DNA from: a virus
DNA length: 43,124 nt
Virus record (IMG/VR): IMGVR_UViG_3300022857_000016
Span: 1-43,124 of that record
Reading direction: 5' to 3' (one strand)
Positions 34,603-40,968 of this stretch are shown piece after piece; the first letter of the stretch is position 1; every line of letters begins with the position of its first letter. The position numbers and the translations under genes were made by a program. The notes under the pieces are model-generated. The model was not told where the DNA came from and made no database searches. It saw nothing but the letters and a program-made list of their open reading frames with translations.

Positions 34603-34803
34603 TCACCACTCACTTTCATCAGTAACACTGACAGTCATCGTAGTACAAAGACCATTGTACACTGTCACCCAACTCATTGTTATGATAGACCCGATACCTG
34701 AGTTTCTATCAGAATCAACGGTTATGTCAGATACAATGTTGTTTAGTTCAATTATCTCTTTAATCTTTTCTACGTCCCTAGGTAAAAATACTACTTTAGC
34801 CAT
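34603..34803 (-). CDS. Small hypothetical protein
   Basis: The gene encodes 66 residues and overlaps the upstream gene by eight bases. An N-terminal helix (DVEKIKEIIELNNIVSD) is followed by strand-like sequence with WVTVYNGLCTTMTVSV. No family is recognised. Confidence 0.6.
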   Translation of the reverse strand: MAKVVFLPRDVEKIKEIIELNNIVSDITVDSDRNSGIGSIITMSWVTVYNGLCTTMTVSVTDESEW

Positions 34804-35095
34804 AATTCTTCTCCTTTACTTTAGTTTCAATAAACTGTGCAAACTCAAAAACAGTTGGGTGGTCTGGTAAATCCCAAGAATCAACATCTATTTGCGTCAG
34901 CCCAACCCAAGCCTTGTGTGTTTCCGGCGGTGCACCTTCACACATATCTTTGACGGAAACGTGGTCTTCACTCATACCAACACATTCCTGCACAATTGAT
35001 TCAGCAAACGCTTGTAAACATAGTTGAAAATGAGGGTTAGGCTCTATGTCTAAACTCCAAATCTTATCAGCAAGTCTTTTAATTCGTTCGTTCAT
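34796..35095 (-). CDS. Small conserved phage protein (MNERIKxLA family)
   Basis: The gene encodes 99 residues behind GAGGAACAA. The N-terminus MNERIKRLADKIW and the helix LQAFAESIVQECV are typical of a short protein seen in many phages of proteobacteria. The middle is acidic, with a WVGLTQIDVDSWDLPDH segment that also has relatives in the gene at 35705. Function is unknown. This stretch is more GC-balanced than the replication genes. Confidence 0.7.
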   Translation of the reverse strand: MNERIKRLADKIWSLDIEPNPHFQLCLQAFAESIVQECVGMSEDHVSVKDMCEGAPPETHKAWVGLTQIDVDSWDLPDHPTVFEFAQFIETKVKEKNYG

Positions 35096-35376
35096 TTGTT
35101 CCTCTCCCTTAATTCTTTTCGTAAGCGTGTATGAAAATCTTCTTCGCTATCATCCCCAGACACTAACCAATCTACCCGTTTAACATATATATAAGATTGC
35201 CTCAACATCTCGACTGCGGTTTGAAATGCCGCAATAGTTTCTGCTGTATAGTGATGACCTGTAACATCCCCCCACTCATTCCATTCTTCATTATCATTAT
35301 CTACAATTAGTTGCTCAATGTCGTCAGCAATTTGAGTTAATTGATACTGTGTGTAATTAAAATGTCCGCCGCTCAT
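35092..35376 (-). CDS. Small conserved phage protein (MSGGHFNY family)
   Basis: The gene encodes 94 residues with AAGGAGAAGGATT before the ATG. The start MSGGHFNYTQYQLTQIADDIE is a recurrent signature in phages of varied hosts, followed by aromatic and acidic helical sequence ending in RLRKELRERNK. Function is unknown. ATGA overlap with the downstream gene. Confidence 0.75.
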   Translation of the reverse strand: MSGGHFNYTQYQLTQIADDIEQLIVDNDNEEWNEWGDVTGHHYTAETIAAFQTAVEMLRQSYIYVKRVDWLVSGDDSEEDFHTRLRKELRERNK

Positions 35377-35402
35377 AATCCTTCTCCTTTACCAGTAGTA
35401 AC

Positions 35403-35708
35403 TTAAACACTGCGTCTTGCGCGTACGCTGTCGGCGCACCAGTTGGCGGCAACCATCTCAGGAGCATCGTCTTCGTGCCTGTAACGGGCCACGATTTCGT
35501 CACACATCTTTGCACATGTCTCACGCTCTTCTTTGACCACCTCTTCAATGCACACTTGCCACAACTGTGAATGCTTGTTGTTGTAGTCGTCCACGACAAG
35601 GGCGGCAAAATGCTCCAAGTCCTCAATAACCAAGCTGTGTTCTTCTATATTCATGTGGCAGTGAAGCTCTGCCTCTTTTGCCATGCGAATAATGTCATCG
35701 CGGGTCAT
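35403..35708 (-). CDS. Small conserved phage protein (MTRDDIIRMA family)
   Basis: The gene encodes 101 residues with GGAGAAGAACAC before the start. The pattern MTRDDIIRMAKEA, then LEHFAALVVDD and a C-terminal ADSVRARRS resembles a short protein frequent in phages of Betaproteobacteria and some other groups. It is clearly more GC-rich than its neighbours, suggesting recent acquisition. Function is unknown. It overlaps the upstream gene as ATGA. Confidence 0.75.
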   Translation of the reverse strand: MTRDDIIRMAKEAELHCHMNIEEHSLVIEDLEHFAALVVDDYNNKHSQLWQVCIEEVVKEERETCAKMCDEIVARYRHEDDAPEMVAANWCADSVRARRSV

Positions 35709-35884
35709 GTGTTCTTCTCCCGCAACCTAGCTTCAACTCCCTCAGCAACACCTTTACCGCTACACCATAGTTGGTAGCCTTCTCTATAATGTGTATTGTT
35801 ATCAACAATCTGTTCCATCTCCCCCTCGGTTAATCCAACCCAAGGCTTATGTCTGTATTGATTCATGTTGTGGTTTCCGCTCAT
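35705..35884 (-). CDS. Small conserved phage protein (59 aa, KPWVGLT motif)
   Basis: The ATG at 35884 has a strong AAGGAGTAACAA site, and the stop overlaps the next start as ATGA. The product contains HKPWVGLTEGEMEQIVDN, a motif common in short phage proteins, followed by a YQLWCSGKGVAEGVEARLRE helix. Function is unknown. Confidence 0.7.
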   Translation of the reverse strand: MSGNHNMNQYRHKPWVGLTEGEMEQIVDNNTHYREGYQLWCSGKGVAEGVEARLREKNT

Positions 35885-35899
35885 TTGTTACTCCTTGTT

Positions 35900-36085
35900 T
35901 TAATCAAATTGGTTATGTTCTATATATCTCATTTCAAGATAATTTATTAGTCTACAGTCAATAATAGATACGATGTTCAAATTACTATCATCGAGATAAA
36001 CTTCTTCTAAACTACATGTACCTAGGTCGTGGTCATATTCAAAGTTACATTTGGCGCTTATTCCAGCTTCAAGTTCCATTTTCAT
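35900..36085 (-). CDS. Small hypothetical protein
   Basis: The gene encodes 61 residues. Three in-frame ATGs are possible (36091, 36085, 36079); GGAG is best spaced for 36085. The product is acidic with CNFEYDHDLGTCSLEEVYLDD. It overlaps the end of the upstream gene by 17 bases. No family is recognised. Confidence 0.55.
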   Translation of the reverse strand: MKMELEAGISAKCNFEYDHDLGTCSLEEVYLDDSNLNIVSIIDCRLINYLEMRYIEHNQFD

Positions 36086-36458
36086 CTTCATACTCCATGT
36101 TAACTATACGAGGGATTTTATCGAAGACCTCTAACGCAGTTAGTTTACCTTTATAAACTGGATTGTTAGTAAACTTCTTTACGAAGGTGCTGTTTTTATA
36201 AGGGTTGTAGGTTATTATATCACCTTTAAACATTTCACCTATTGTACCAACGTCGATCAGTGTTCCAATTACACCAGCATGTACGTTCTTTTTTCTTTCA
36301 CGGATTACCCTTTGACGACCAGCCTCAGATATTTTGAACTGAGTATGACCTAATACGATTGAATGGCTATGACCTATAACCTTACCTTTACTAGCGCCCT
36401 CTAGTGACTTAACACTAAAGAGGCGCTTGTGTAGGTTGAAGTACACAAACACCTTCAT
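36069..36458 (-). CDS. Conserved podovirus hypothetical protein
   Basis: The gene encodes 129 residues with a strong AAGGAGTGAATC site. The N-terminal KVFVYFNLHKRLFSVKSLEG segment, the GHSHSIVLGHTQFKISEAGR strand pair and RERKKNVHAGVIGTL match a family I remember from many aquatic podoviruses. It is a basic, strand-rich protein that may bind nucleic acid. Function is unknown. Confidence 0.75.
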   Translation of the reverse strand: MKVFVYFNLHKRLFSVKSLEGASKGKVIGHSHSIVLGHTQFKISEAGRQRVIRERKKNVHAGVIGTLIDVGTIGEMFKGDIITYNPYKNSTFVKKFTNNPVYKGKLTALEVFDKIPRIVNMEYEDENGT

Positions 36459-36472
36459 GATTCACTCCTTAG

Positions 36473-36922
36473 TTATTTCCAACCAGCCTCTACTTTACCA
36501 GTACGATAGTAGTTAGCTAGGCATTGTGCATACCAAGAGATTTTAGTAGCGTCTTGCTGTTTAGAATCTTTCTTCCCTAAGCGCATAGAGTACTTATAGA
36601 TCTGGCCCAGTAAGTGAGCTTCAACACCTGAATATCCTTCAAGTAGATCCTGCATTAACTCGATATACTGTTTACCAGCAGCTACACTTTTATAATGATC
36701 AGGGTTGATAGCATCTCTCTGTCGGTCTTGTATTGCATTGATTGTATTAATAGCTATCATAGCTTCTTCTGCTTCAGGGTCAAGATCAGGGTAGTTTAAA
36801 TTAGCTCTCATTACTTCTTCCTTTTCATCATCAATAATAGGTTGATTGTACCATAAGTTAGCAGATTTTAACCACTTACTAGAGGCCATTTCGTCATAGA
36901 AATCATTTTGAGCTGTAGACAT
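36473..36922 (-). CDS. DUF3310 domain protein
   Basis: The gene encodes 149 residues. The ATG at 36922 has AAGGA eight bases upstream; the frame is open to 36952. The C-terminal half is the DUF3310 pattern: INPDHYKS, QYIELMQDLLEGYSGVEAHL, then GQIYKYSMRLGKKD and a WYAQCLANYY helix. Such domains occur in phage proteins sometimes called nucleotide kinase-like, but no P-loop is present here. It overlaps the upstream gene by 20 bases. Confidence 0.8.
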   Translation of the reverse strand: MSTAQNDFYDEMASSKWLKSANLWYNQPIIDDEKEEVMRANLNYPDLDPEAEEAMIAINTINAIQDRQRDAINPDHYKSVAAGKQYIELMQDLLEGYSGVEAHLLGQIYKYSMRLGKKDSKQQDATKISWYAQCLANYYRTGKVEAGWK

Positions 36923-37163
36923 CGCCATTTTCCTTAATCTTTTCATCTTCATACGGGGAAACTAACCTACGGTACATCTCAAGCTTACAGCTCTCTAAGG
37001 CACCGACTACATCATTCATTGTAGCATATCGCTCTCCTTTATTTGAAAGATAGTCTAGACAGACTATTGTTAAGGTATAATTAAGCTCACCTGCATCGTT
37101 AGGCATACGATCTCGGTAGTCAATTCTTAATTCTGCTCGTTGGTCTTTTGTTATGTATGGCAT
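36903..37163 (-). CDS. Conserved small phage protein (DUF6899-like)
   Basis: The gene encodes 86 residues with AGGAACTAAA before the start. It matches the pattern MPYITKDQR, GELNYTLTIVCLDYL, then ALESCKLEMYRRLVSPYEDE and KIKENGDVY, which recurs in many phages, often beside DUF3310 genes as here. The DUF number is from memory. Function is unknown. Confidence 0.8.
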   Translation of the reverse strand: MPYITKDQRAELRIDYRDRMPNDAGELNYTLTIVCLDYLSNKGERYATMNDVVGALESCKLEMYRRLVSPYEDEKIKENGDVYSSK

Positions 37164-37171
37164 TTTAGTTC

Positions 37172-37258
37172 CTAAAGTTGTAGTTTCTTTTTACTGAAGA
37201 TTATAGTGAATAGCATATAGAATGATATCAGAGTCAACAATACAAAGAAAAATTTCAC
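37172..37258 (-). CDS. Very small membrane peptide (28 aa, GTG start)
   Basis: The GTG start overlaps the upstream stop (GTGA) and has GAGGAATATCT before it. The product is one hydrophobic helix (FFFVLLTLISFYMLFTIIF) ending in a basic KKKLQL tail. Support is position and hydrophobicity only. Confidence 0.4.
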   Translation of the reverse strand: MKFFFVLLTLISFYMLFTIIFSKKKLQL

Positions 37259-37665
37259 AGATATTCCTCAATCAAGGTTTCACAGGCTTTATCTACAGTA
37301 GACCGCCACTCGGTAACTAACGACTCAAAGAAAGGGTGGATATGATCACTCTCTGCTTTAAATGCTACAACGGGCTTACCTAGGGTATGTGCTGCGTAGA
37401 ACACTTCCATAGCTGTACCGTGTTTAGCTAGTTTTGGGTCATTGAGGTTTACTAATAGTATATCCGCTTCACGAATATCTCTTAAGTCTAACTCGAAGAT
37501 ACGTTTCATGTAACGTGTTTCGAAGTTATGTAATCTACGGCATGGGTCAAGGATATCATAATGATCTTGTAGCATAGACTTAGCTATGTTACGCCAACCA
37601 CTTGCTTCCTCTATAGAGACATGCTCCATGCTTCCTGCCAGATAGATAGTTCTCCTTTTATTCAT
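37255..37665 (-). CDS. Nucleoside 2-deoxyribosyltransferase-like protein
   Basis: The gene encodes 136 residues from the ATG at 37665, which overlaps the upstream stop by eight bases (frame open to 37686). The Rossmann-like pattern fits the family: IYLAGSM near the start, a W-x(n)-ILDPCRR segment, IREADILLVNL with its Asp, GTAMEVFYAAHTLGKPVVAF. In this fold the Asp and Glu serve catalysis. It may salvage or remodel nucleosides, or act on NAD-like substrates; other phage members are annotated DUF4406. Confidence 0.75.
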   Translation of the reverse strand: MNKRRTIYLAGSMEHVSIEEASGWRNIAKSMLQDHYDILDPCRRLHNFETRYMKRIFELDLRDIREADILLVNLNDPKLAKHGTAMEVFYAAHTLGKPVVAFKAESDHIHPFFESLVTEWRSTVDKACETLIEEYL

Positions 37666-37819
37666 TGGTATCATCTGACATATCAACGAACATTGTCATA
37701 GATAAGGCTTCTAAGACCCAATCAACGCTAACATCAAGGTGTTCTGCAATAGCCTCTGTTGCTGCTCCTCGTAGGTGCATTTGATGGATTGCTAGGTGTA
37801 GGTCGCTCATAATACTCAT
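37658..37819 (-). CDS. Small protein with helix-turn-helix-like pattern (53 aa)
   Basis: AAGGAAAAATC precedes the ATG, and the stop overlaps the next start by eight bases. The segment AATEAIAEHLDVSVDWVLEAL looks like an HTH of the small regulator type. It might bind DNA, but the evidence is only the pattern. Confidence 0.55.
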   Translation of the reverse strand: MSIMSDLHLAIHQMHLRGAATEAIAEHLDVSVDWVLEALSMTMFVDMSDDTNE

Positions 37820-37828
37820 GATTTTTCC

Positions 37829-37990
37829 TTAGCTAAAGTAAGTTAGCAAGTTCATAACGTTAGGTGCTTGATCGTAAAAGAAATTACTTTCTAAGCACTC
37901 GATTTTAACCCATATTAGGGTTTCTTCTGATACAAAATAACAACCTGTTACGGTTTCTCCTATAGCCTCAGTGATTGTAACAGTGGTCAT
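37829..37990 (-). CDS. Small hypothetical protein (53 aa)
   Basis: The start overlaps the upstream stop as ATGA, and the frame ends nine bases before the next start. The product begins MTTVTITEAIGETVTGCYF and is strand-rich. No family is recognised. Confidence 0.5.
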   Translation of the reverse strand: MTTVTITEAIGETVTGCYFVSEETLIWVKIECLESNFFYDQAPNVMNLLTYFS

Positions 37991-38199
37991 CCTATACTCA
38001 TTTCATACGCTTCCTTAGTATCTCTAATAATTTCAGCTACTTGCTCTGTTGTAATGTTTTCAACAAGTCCTCTTACAATTATGTCTTCTAACTTCCATTC
38101 GTTAGGTGCATTTAATCGCTCTATGATCTTTTCATACATCATATCTTTTGGGTAATCGCTTAGCCATTGGTCTAGGGCGAAATGTTCTGATTTAGTCAT
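37987..38199 (-). CDS. Small hypothetical protein
   Basis: The gene encodes 70 residues with AAAGGTAACTAT before the start. It is helical and acidic, with WLSDYPKDMMYEKIIERLNA and EQVAEIIRDTKEAYEMS. It overlaps neighbours by four bases on both sides. No family is recognised. Confidence 0.6.
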   Translation of the reverse strand: MTKSEHFALDQWLSDYPKDMMYEKIIERLNAPNEWKLEDIIVRGLVENITTEQVAEIIRDTKEAYEMSIG

Positions 38200-38372
38200 A
38201 TAGTTACCTTTAAAGCTTCTGGTGAGTTATATACAGCGAACAGAGAGATGGTTGTTTGTTCTCCGTTTTCATGTGTTATTACAAGTTCTCTGCTCTGTGA
38301 GTTTACATTATTTTCACTAACTGATCCGAAGTCTACGTTAGTTACGTTGTGGAAGCTGATATCTATTGACAT
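38196..38372 (-). CDS. Small hypothetical protein (58 aa)
   Basis: AAAGGTTAATC precedes the ATG, and the stop overlaps the next start as ATGA. The product is strand-rich (MSIDISFHNVTNVDFGSVS start). It is the first gene after the SSB terminator. No family is recognised. Confidence 0.55.
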   Translation of the reverse strand: MSIDISFHNVTNVDFGSVSENNVNSQSRELVITHENGEQTTISLFAVYNSPEALKVTI

Positions 38373-38390
38373 GATTAACCTTTAGCTGAG

Positions 38391-38431
38391 AAAAAAATAC
38401 CTCAAGAGAGACCCTGTATTTAAGGTCTCTC
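38391..38431 (-). terminator. Terminator after the SSB gene
   Basis: An 8-bp stem GAGAGACC/GGTCTCTC (38406-38413 with 38424-38431) has a 10-base loop. On the - strand a run of seven T follows, eight bases after the stem. The gap makes it weaker than the classic form. Confidence 0.6.
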
Positions 38432-38441
38432 AAGAGATAGT

Positions 38442-38963
38442 TTAGAACATTACGTCTTCGTCTGTTTCTGTTGATGCTTCAACACCTTCAGGCATTTCCT
38501 CATCAAAGTCTACAAAGTTAGTGTTCTTTGGTTCGTACTTAATCAACTCAACTACTTGTACAGCAGTCAGCATTGTAGAGGTACCTTCTTTAGTTACTTT
38601 ACCGTTAGGAGATTTGATTTGGTATTCTTGTTGGAATACAATCACATTACCTACAGAGCCATTACCGATAGTCTTAGAGTCGATATTTTTCTTTGCGTAA
38701 TCTACAACTCGTACCTTAGCAGCATCAGAGCCATCACGTTTTAAAGCTTTCTTCTTCAGTTGGATTGCTACGGTACCGGGTTCGAAACCAGCTTTAATCT
38801 TACCGAACATAGCCAATTCTTTCTCACGCTTTTTAGGAGCTTGGATAGATAACTCCCATTGGTCGGTACCGAAGGGTGATACTGGCTTGTCTAACTTAGC
38901 CCAAAAGAGTTTTACTTCTTTGATCATTACGTTAGAACCGGTGTTGTTTGTTGAATCAGTCAT
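38442..38963 (-). CDS. Single-stranded DNA-binding protein (T7 gp2.5-like)
   Basis: The gene encodes 173 residues. It has an OB-fold-like basic core (VKLFWAKLDKPVSPFG, WELSIQAPKKREKEL, then several Lys-rich strands) and an acidic C-terminal tail (DEEMPEGVEASTETDEDV) ending in Met-Phe. The acidic tail with terminal Phe is the hallmark of T7 gp2.5-type SSBs and binds polymerase and helicase. It protects ssDNA and coordinates replication. T7 gp2.5 is longer (232). A terminator follows it, and transcription from P6 would reach it. Confidence 0.78.
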   Translation of the reverse strand: MTDSTNNTGSNVMIKEVKLFWAKLDKPVSPFGTDQWELSIQAPKKREKELAMFGKIKAGFEPGTVAIQLKKKALKRDGSDAAKVRVVDYAKKNIDSKTIGNGSVGNVIVFQQEYQIKSPNGKVTKEGTSTMLTAVQVVELIKYEPKNTNFVDFDEEMPEGVEASTETDEDVMF

Positions 38964-39009
38964 TTTGTGTCTTTCAGTGGAAGGTTTAATTTGCGAATAG
39001 TTCGCTAGA

Positions 39010-39022
39010 TGGTACCTAATAG
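39010..39022 (+). promoter_or_regulatory. Phage RNAP promoter P5 (isolated + strand gene)
   Basis: The element is TGGTACCTAATAG, one mismatch at the first base, followed by AGAATAAA. It sits 28 bases before the ATG at 39051. Confidence 0.72.
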
Positions 39023-39050
39023 AGAATAAACCCTATTAAAAAGGAACCAT

Positions 39051-39452
39051 ATGTCAGGTGGAAAATCAAGAAACGTTAATTCATTAGCTAACCTGAAGCT
39101 CATAACTTCAGAGACAGCTAGGATTAACCAAAAGAAAAGCACTCAGTCACGACTAGCAAATATTCAAGCAAGAGAAGCTTTCAAATTCTCTGCTAAGAAC
39201 TTTGCACAGGTCATGAAGGATTTACCAGAAATGTCCTCGTTGGATGTTATCAAAATGGCTATGCTGCAAGCCCTTCAAGAGGATAACATTGAAGATGCAG
39301 CTCGTTACGCTAGTATGCTAGCAGAATACCAAGCACCTAAGCTACAGCGCATAGAACAGAACACTACTACTAGAATATCTGATATGTCTGATGAAGACTT
39401 ACAGAAGATTATTGATCAAGAAGGTCTTAAGAAAAACCTACCTGAAGAATAA
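39051..39452 (+). CDS. Putative terminase small subunit-like protein
   Basis: The gene encodes 133 residues with AAAAAGGAACCAT before the start. It has a basic N-terminus, a central helix pair (REAFKFSAKNFAQVMKDL, MLQALQEDNIEDAARYASML), then EYQAPKLQRIEQNTT and an acidic MSDEDLQKII end. The A-x-x-LAxYxxPKLxRxE layout resembles small terminase or TerS-like DNA-binding proteins of podoviruses. It is the only + strand gene in the right half, with its own promoter P5 and terminator, so it is expressed independently. An alternative is a regulatory DNA-binding protein. Confidence 0.5.
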   Translation: MSGGKSRNVNSLANLKLITSETARINQKKSTQSRLANIQAREAFKFSAKNFAQVMKDLPEMSSLDVIKMAMLQALQEDNIEDAARYASMLAEYQAPKLQRIEQNTTTRISDMSDEDLQKIIDQEGLKKNLPEE

Positions 39453-39461
39453 AATAACAAC

Positions 39462-39497
39462 AAGAGAATATATCATAAGTATATTCTCTTTTTTATT
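39462..39497 (+). terminator. Terminator after the TerS-like gene
   Basis: An 11-bp perfect stem AAGAGAATATA/TATATTCTCTT with a 7-base loop (39473-39479) is followed by a T run. On the - strand the 3' side is TTGTTGTTATTTTATTC, so it may also act partly on transcription from P6. Confidence 0.85.
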
Positions 39498-39516
39498 GTT
39501 ACTTACTGGAAACTTC

Positions 39517-39529
39517 CTATTAGGTACCG
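39517..39529 (-). promoter_or_regulatory. Phage RNAP promoter P6 (facing the TerS-like gene)
   Basis: On the - strand the element reads CGGTACCTAATAG, a perfect consensus, continuing GAAGTTTCC as in P7. It points leftward across the + strand gene at 39051, towards the SSB block. Confidence 0.72.
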
Positions 39530-39536
39530 TCTATGT

Positions 39537-39686
39537 TCAAGTGTCAGCAGCACCTCCTTCATAAGCTTCAATAGCTTCCATTATCATATGAGCATCGATA
39601 CCTACATTTGGCATATAAGCCCTTTGTAGTTCTTCATTGATGTAGTCAGAGATATACTCTGCTAGTTTTGGGTAATTCATTTCCAT
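39537..39686 (-). CDS. Small acidic hypothetical protein (49 aa)
   Basis: The start overlaps the upstream stop as TAATG with GGAG nine bases before it. The product is acidic and helical (YPKLAEYISDYINEELQRAY). P6 begins seven bases after its stop. No family is recognised. Confidence 0.55.
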   Translation of the reverse strand: MEMNYPKLAEYISDYINEELQRAYMPNVGIDAHMIMEAIEAYEGGAADT

Positions 39687-39868
39687 TATGTATTCTCCAG
39701 TATGCTAAGTTGCTGTTCATCACACATGTCTCTGAATCTCTCGAAGTGGTTTTCTCCACAACATTGAAAGGTACTCTTTACTTCATTACAATAACAACAA
39801 TACTCGGTATCATCGTCTAGTAACTCTTCCTTCATAAGCTTCAATAGCTCCCATTCTCTTGTATTCAT
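39686..39868 (-). CDS. Small Cys-rich protein, possible zinc ribbon
   Basis: The gene encodes 60 residues with AGGAAGCATAT before the ATG. Cysteines cluster as YCCYCNEV and FQCCGENHF, a spacing that could bind one zinc ion. The flanks are acidic helices. No family is recognised; ATGA overlap with the upstream gene. Confidence 0.6.
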   Translation of the reverse strand: MNTREWELLKLMKEELLDDDTEYCCYCNEVKSTFQCCGENHFERFRDMCDEQQLSILENT

Positions 39869-40101
39869 ATATGCTTCCTTCCTAATTGTTTTAACAACTC
39901 AATAGTCCTACCTTGATCAGCTAAGACTTGGTACTCTGTTGTTACCTCATTAGATCTATAAATAGATAACTCAGCTAATAACATAGAGTTAAGTCTACGT
40001 AACCTACTTATATCATCAACTCTATCTTCTAGAGTAGATTCTAGTAGAGTTATTCTATCAAGTAGGTATTGGTAGTTACTTCCCTTATTTAGTTCTATCA
40101 T
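39865..40101 (-). CDS. Small coiled-coil protein
   Basis: The gene encodes 78 residues behind GGGGAAGATATT. Residues about 12-48 form a long heptad-like helix (LLDRITLLESTLEDRVDDISRL continuing into LNSMLLAEL), likely to dimerise. No family is recognised. Confidence 0.6.
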   Translation of the reverse strand: MIELNKGSNYQYLLDRITLLESTLEDRVDDISRLRRLNSMLLAELSIYRSNEVTTEYQVLADQGRTIELLKQLGRKHI

Positions 40102-40133
40102 AATATCTTCCCCTTATCTCGATATGTTAGGAG

Positions 40134-40158
40134 AGAGAGGTAACTACCACCCCTCTCT
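40134..40158. other. Hairpin upstream of the coiled-coil gene
   Basis: A 7-bp stem AGAGAGG/CCTCTCT with an 11-base loop lies between the repeat cluster and the gene at 39865. No T run follows on either strand. Confidence 0.4.
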
Positions 40159-40167
40159 AGATAATAC

Positions 40168-40219
40168 TCTCAGGTTATATTCTCAGGTTATATTCTCAGG
40201 TTATATTCTCAGGTTATAG
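40168..40219. repeat. 13-bp tandem repeats (TCTCAGGTTATAT), four copies
   Basis: Units lie at 40168, 40181, 40194 and 40207, identical except for the last base. They are in the 194-base intergenic region between P7 and the next gene, followed by further short repeats. Confidence 0.9.
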
Positions 40220-40275
40220 TTCCCTGTTAATAGTTCCTTGTTAATAACTATCTATTAATATTATCTATTAATAAC
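40217..40275. repeat. AT-rich short repeats (TAGTTCCcTGTTAA and TATCTATTAATA pairs)
   Basis: Two near-identical 14-bp units (40217 and 40231) are followed by two TATCTATTAATA units. Together with the 13-bp array they make a compact AT-rich repeat cluster with no coding frame. An origin-like or protein-binding role is possible. Confidence 0.75.
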
Positions 40276-40292
40276 TTCTTACCGGAAACTTC

Positions 40293-40305
40293 CTATTAGG
40301 TACCG
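40293..40305 (-). promoter_or_regulatory. Phage RNAP promoter P7
   Basis: On the - strand the element reads CGGTACCTAATAG, a perfect consensus, continuing GAAGTTTCC as in P6. It overlaps the 3' end of the gene at 40296, whose GGT ACC TAA codons lie in the promoter core. Confidence 0.72.
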
Positions 40306-40502
40306 GCTAATATTGACTCTACGTCAGTGGTAACGTCATCTAGTACTTTCTGTCGTGAACCTTTATAGCCTAGGTCTTTTAGTATCGCATAACTTGTACG
40401 TCCACTAGTCATACGTAGTCCTCGGATCTCTAGCCTTAGAGCAGTTCTCAGAGTAGCTAGTCGGTAGTTCTCTATCTGTTGTATTTGAGTTAGTATAGTC
40501 AT
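40296..40502 (-). CDS. Small basic hypothetical protein
   Basis: The gene encodes 68 residues with AAAGGAAAGAT before the start. It has an Arg-rich helical N-terminal half (NYRLATLRTALRLEIRGLR) and a YAILKDLGYKGSRQKVLDD segment typical of short early phage proteins. The final Gly-Thr-stop is imposed by promoter P7. Confidence 0.65.
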   Translation of the reverse strand: MTILTQIQQIENYRLATLRTALRLEIRGLRMTSGRTSYAILKDLGYKGSRQKVLDDVTTDVESILAGT

Positions 40503-40924
40503 ATCTTTCCTTTGTAGGTATTATTCAGTCCCCTGAATAGTGTGTTTAGGAACCTTTGTAGCGCTTCCATAGACTGTGCATCTTGGACTTTCAGAAGCTT
40601 TATATAAGAGTTATGTAGGTTAACGTCTGTTGCGTATAACTCTGAGGTAAACCGTTTAGAGGCACTTTCTAATGATATACATTCACTATCCAAGTAACTA
40701 TCTAAGTACCTATCTAAGTATCTATCTATACTCTCGATACAGGACTGACATGCCTCCTTGTAGGTTTCGTGGGTATCAATCGCATTGTCTTGTCCCCAAG
40801 CCAATTCTGTCGCTCGACAATGCGCTGTGAACTTACCAGCTTTATCTAGCGAGTGGTGTTCTGGGTGGTACCACTCTACTGTGTAGTAGATGTCGCGGTG
40901 TGTTAGTTGTATTCCAGTTTGCAT
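40499..40924 (-). CDS. Early-region hypothetical protein with short YLD repeats
   Basis: The gene encodes 141 residues from the ATG at 40924, which has AAGGA eight bases upstream; the frame is open to 40987. An N-terminal domain (TYKEACQSCIESI region preceded by HRDIYYTVEWYHPEHHS) is followed by a DRYLDRYLDSYLDSE repeat encoded by 12-bp DNA repeats, and a C-terminal helical part. No family is recognised. ATGA overlap with the next gene. Confidence 0.6.
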   Translation of the reverse strand: MQTGIQLTHRDIYYTVEWYHPEHHSLDKAGKFTAHCRATELAWGQDNAIDTHETYKEACQSCIESIDRYLDRYLDSYLDSECISLESASKRFTSELYATDVNLHNSYIKLLKVQDAQSMEALQRFLNTLFRGLNNTYKGKI

Positions 40925-40968
40925 TCTTTGTTTCCTTCTTTGTTTAACTTTTGATACCCGTACAAGAT

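Noticed and set aside
38774-38880. Further GGTACC sites as promoters (also at 7569, 13733, 15860, 20287, 40867, 42000)
   Set aside because: All lack the following TAATA and lie inside coding sequence.
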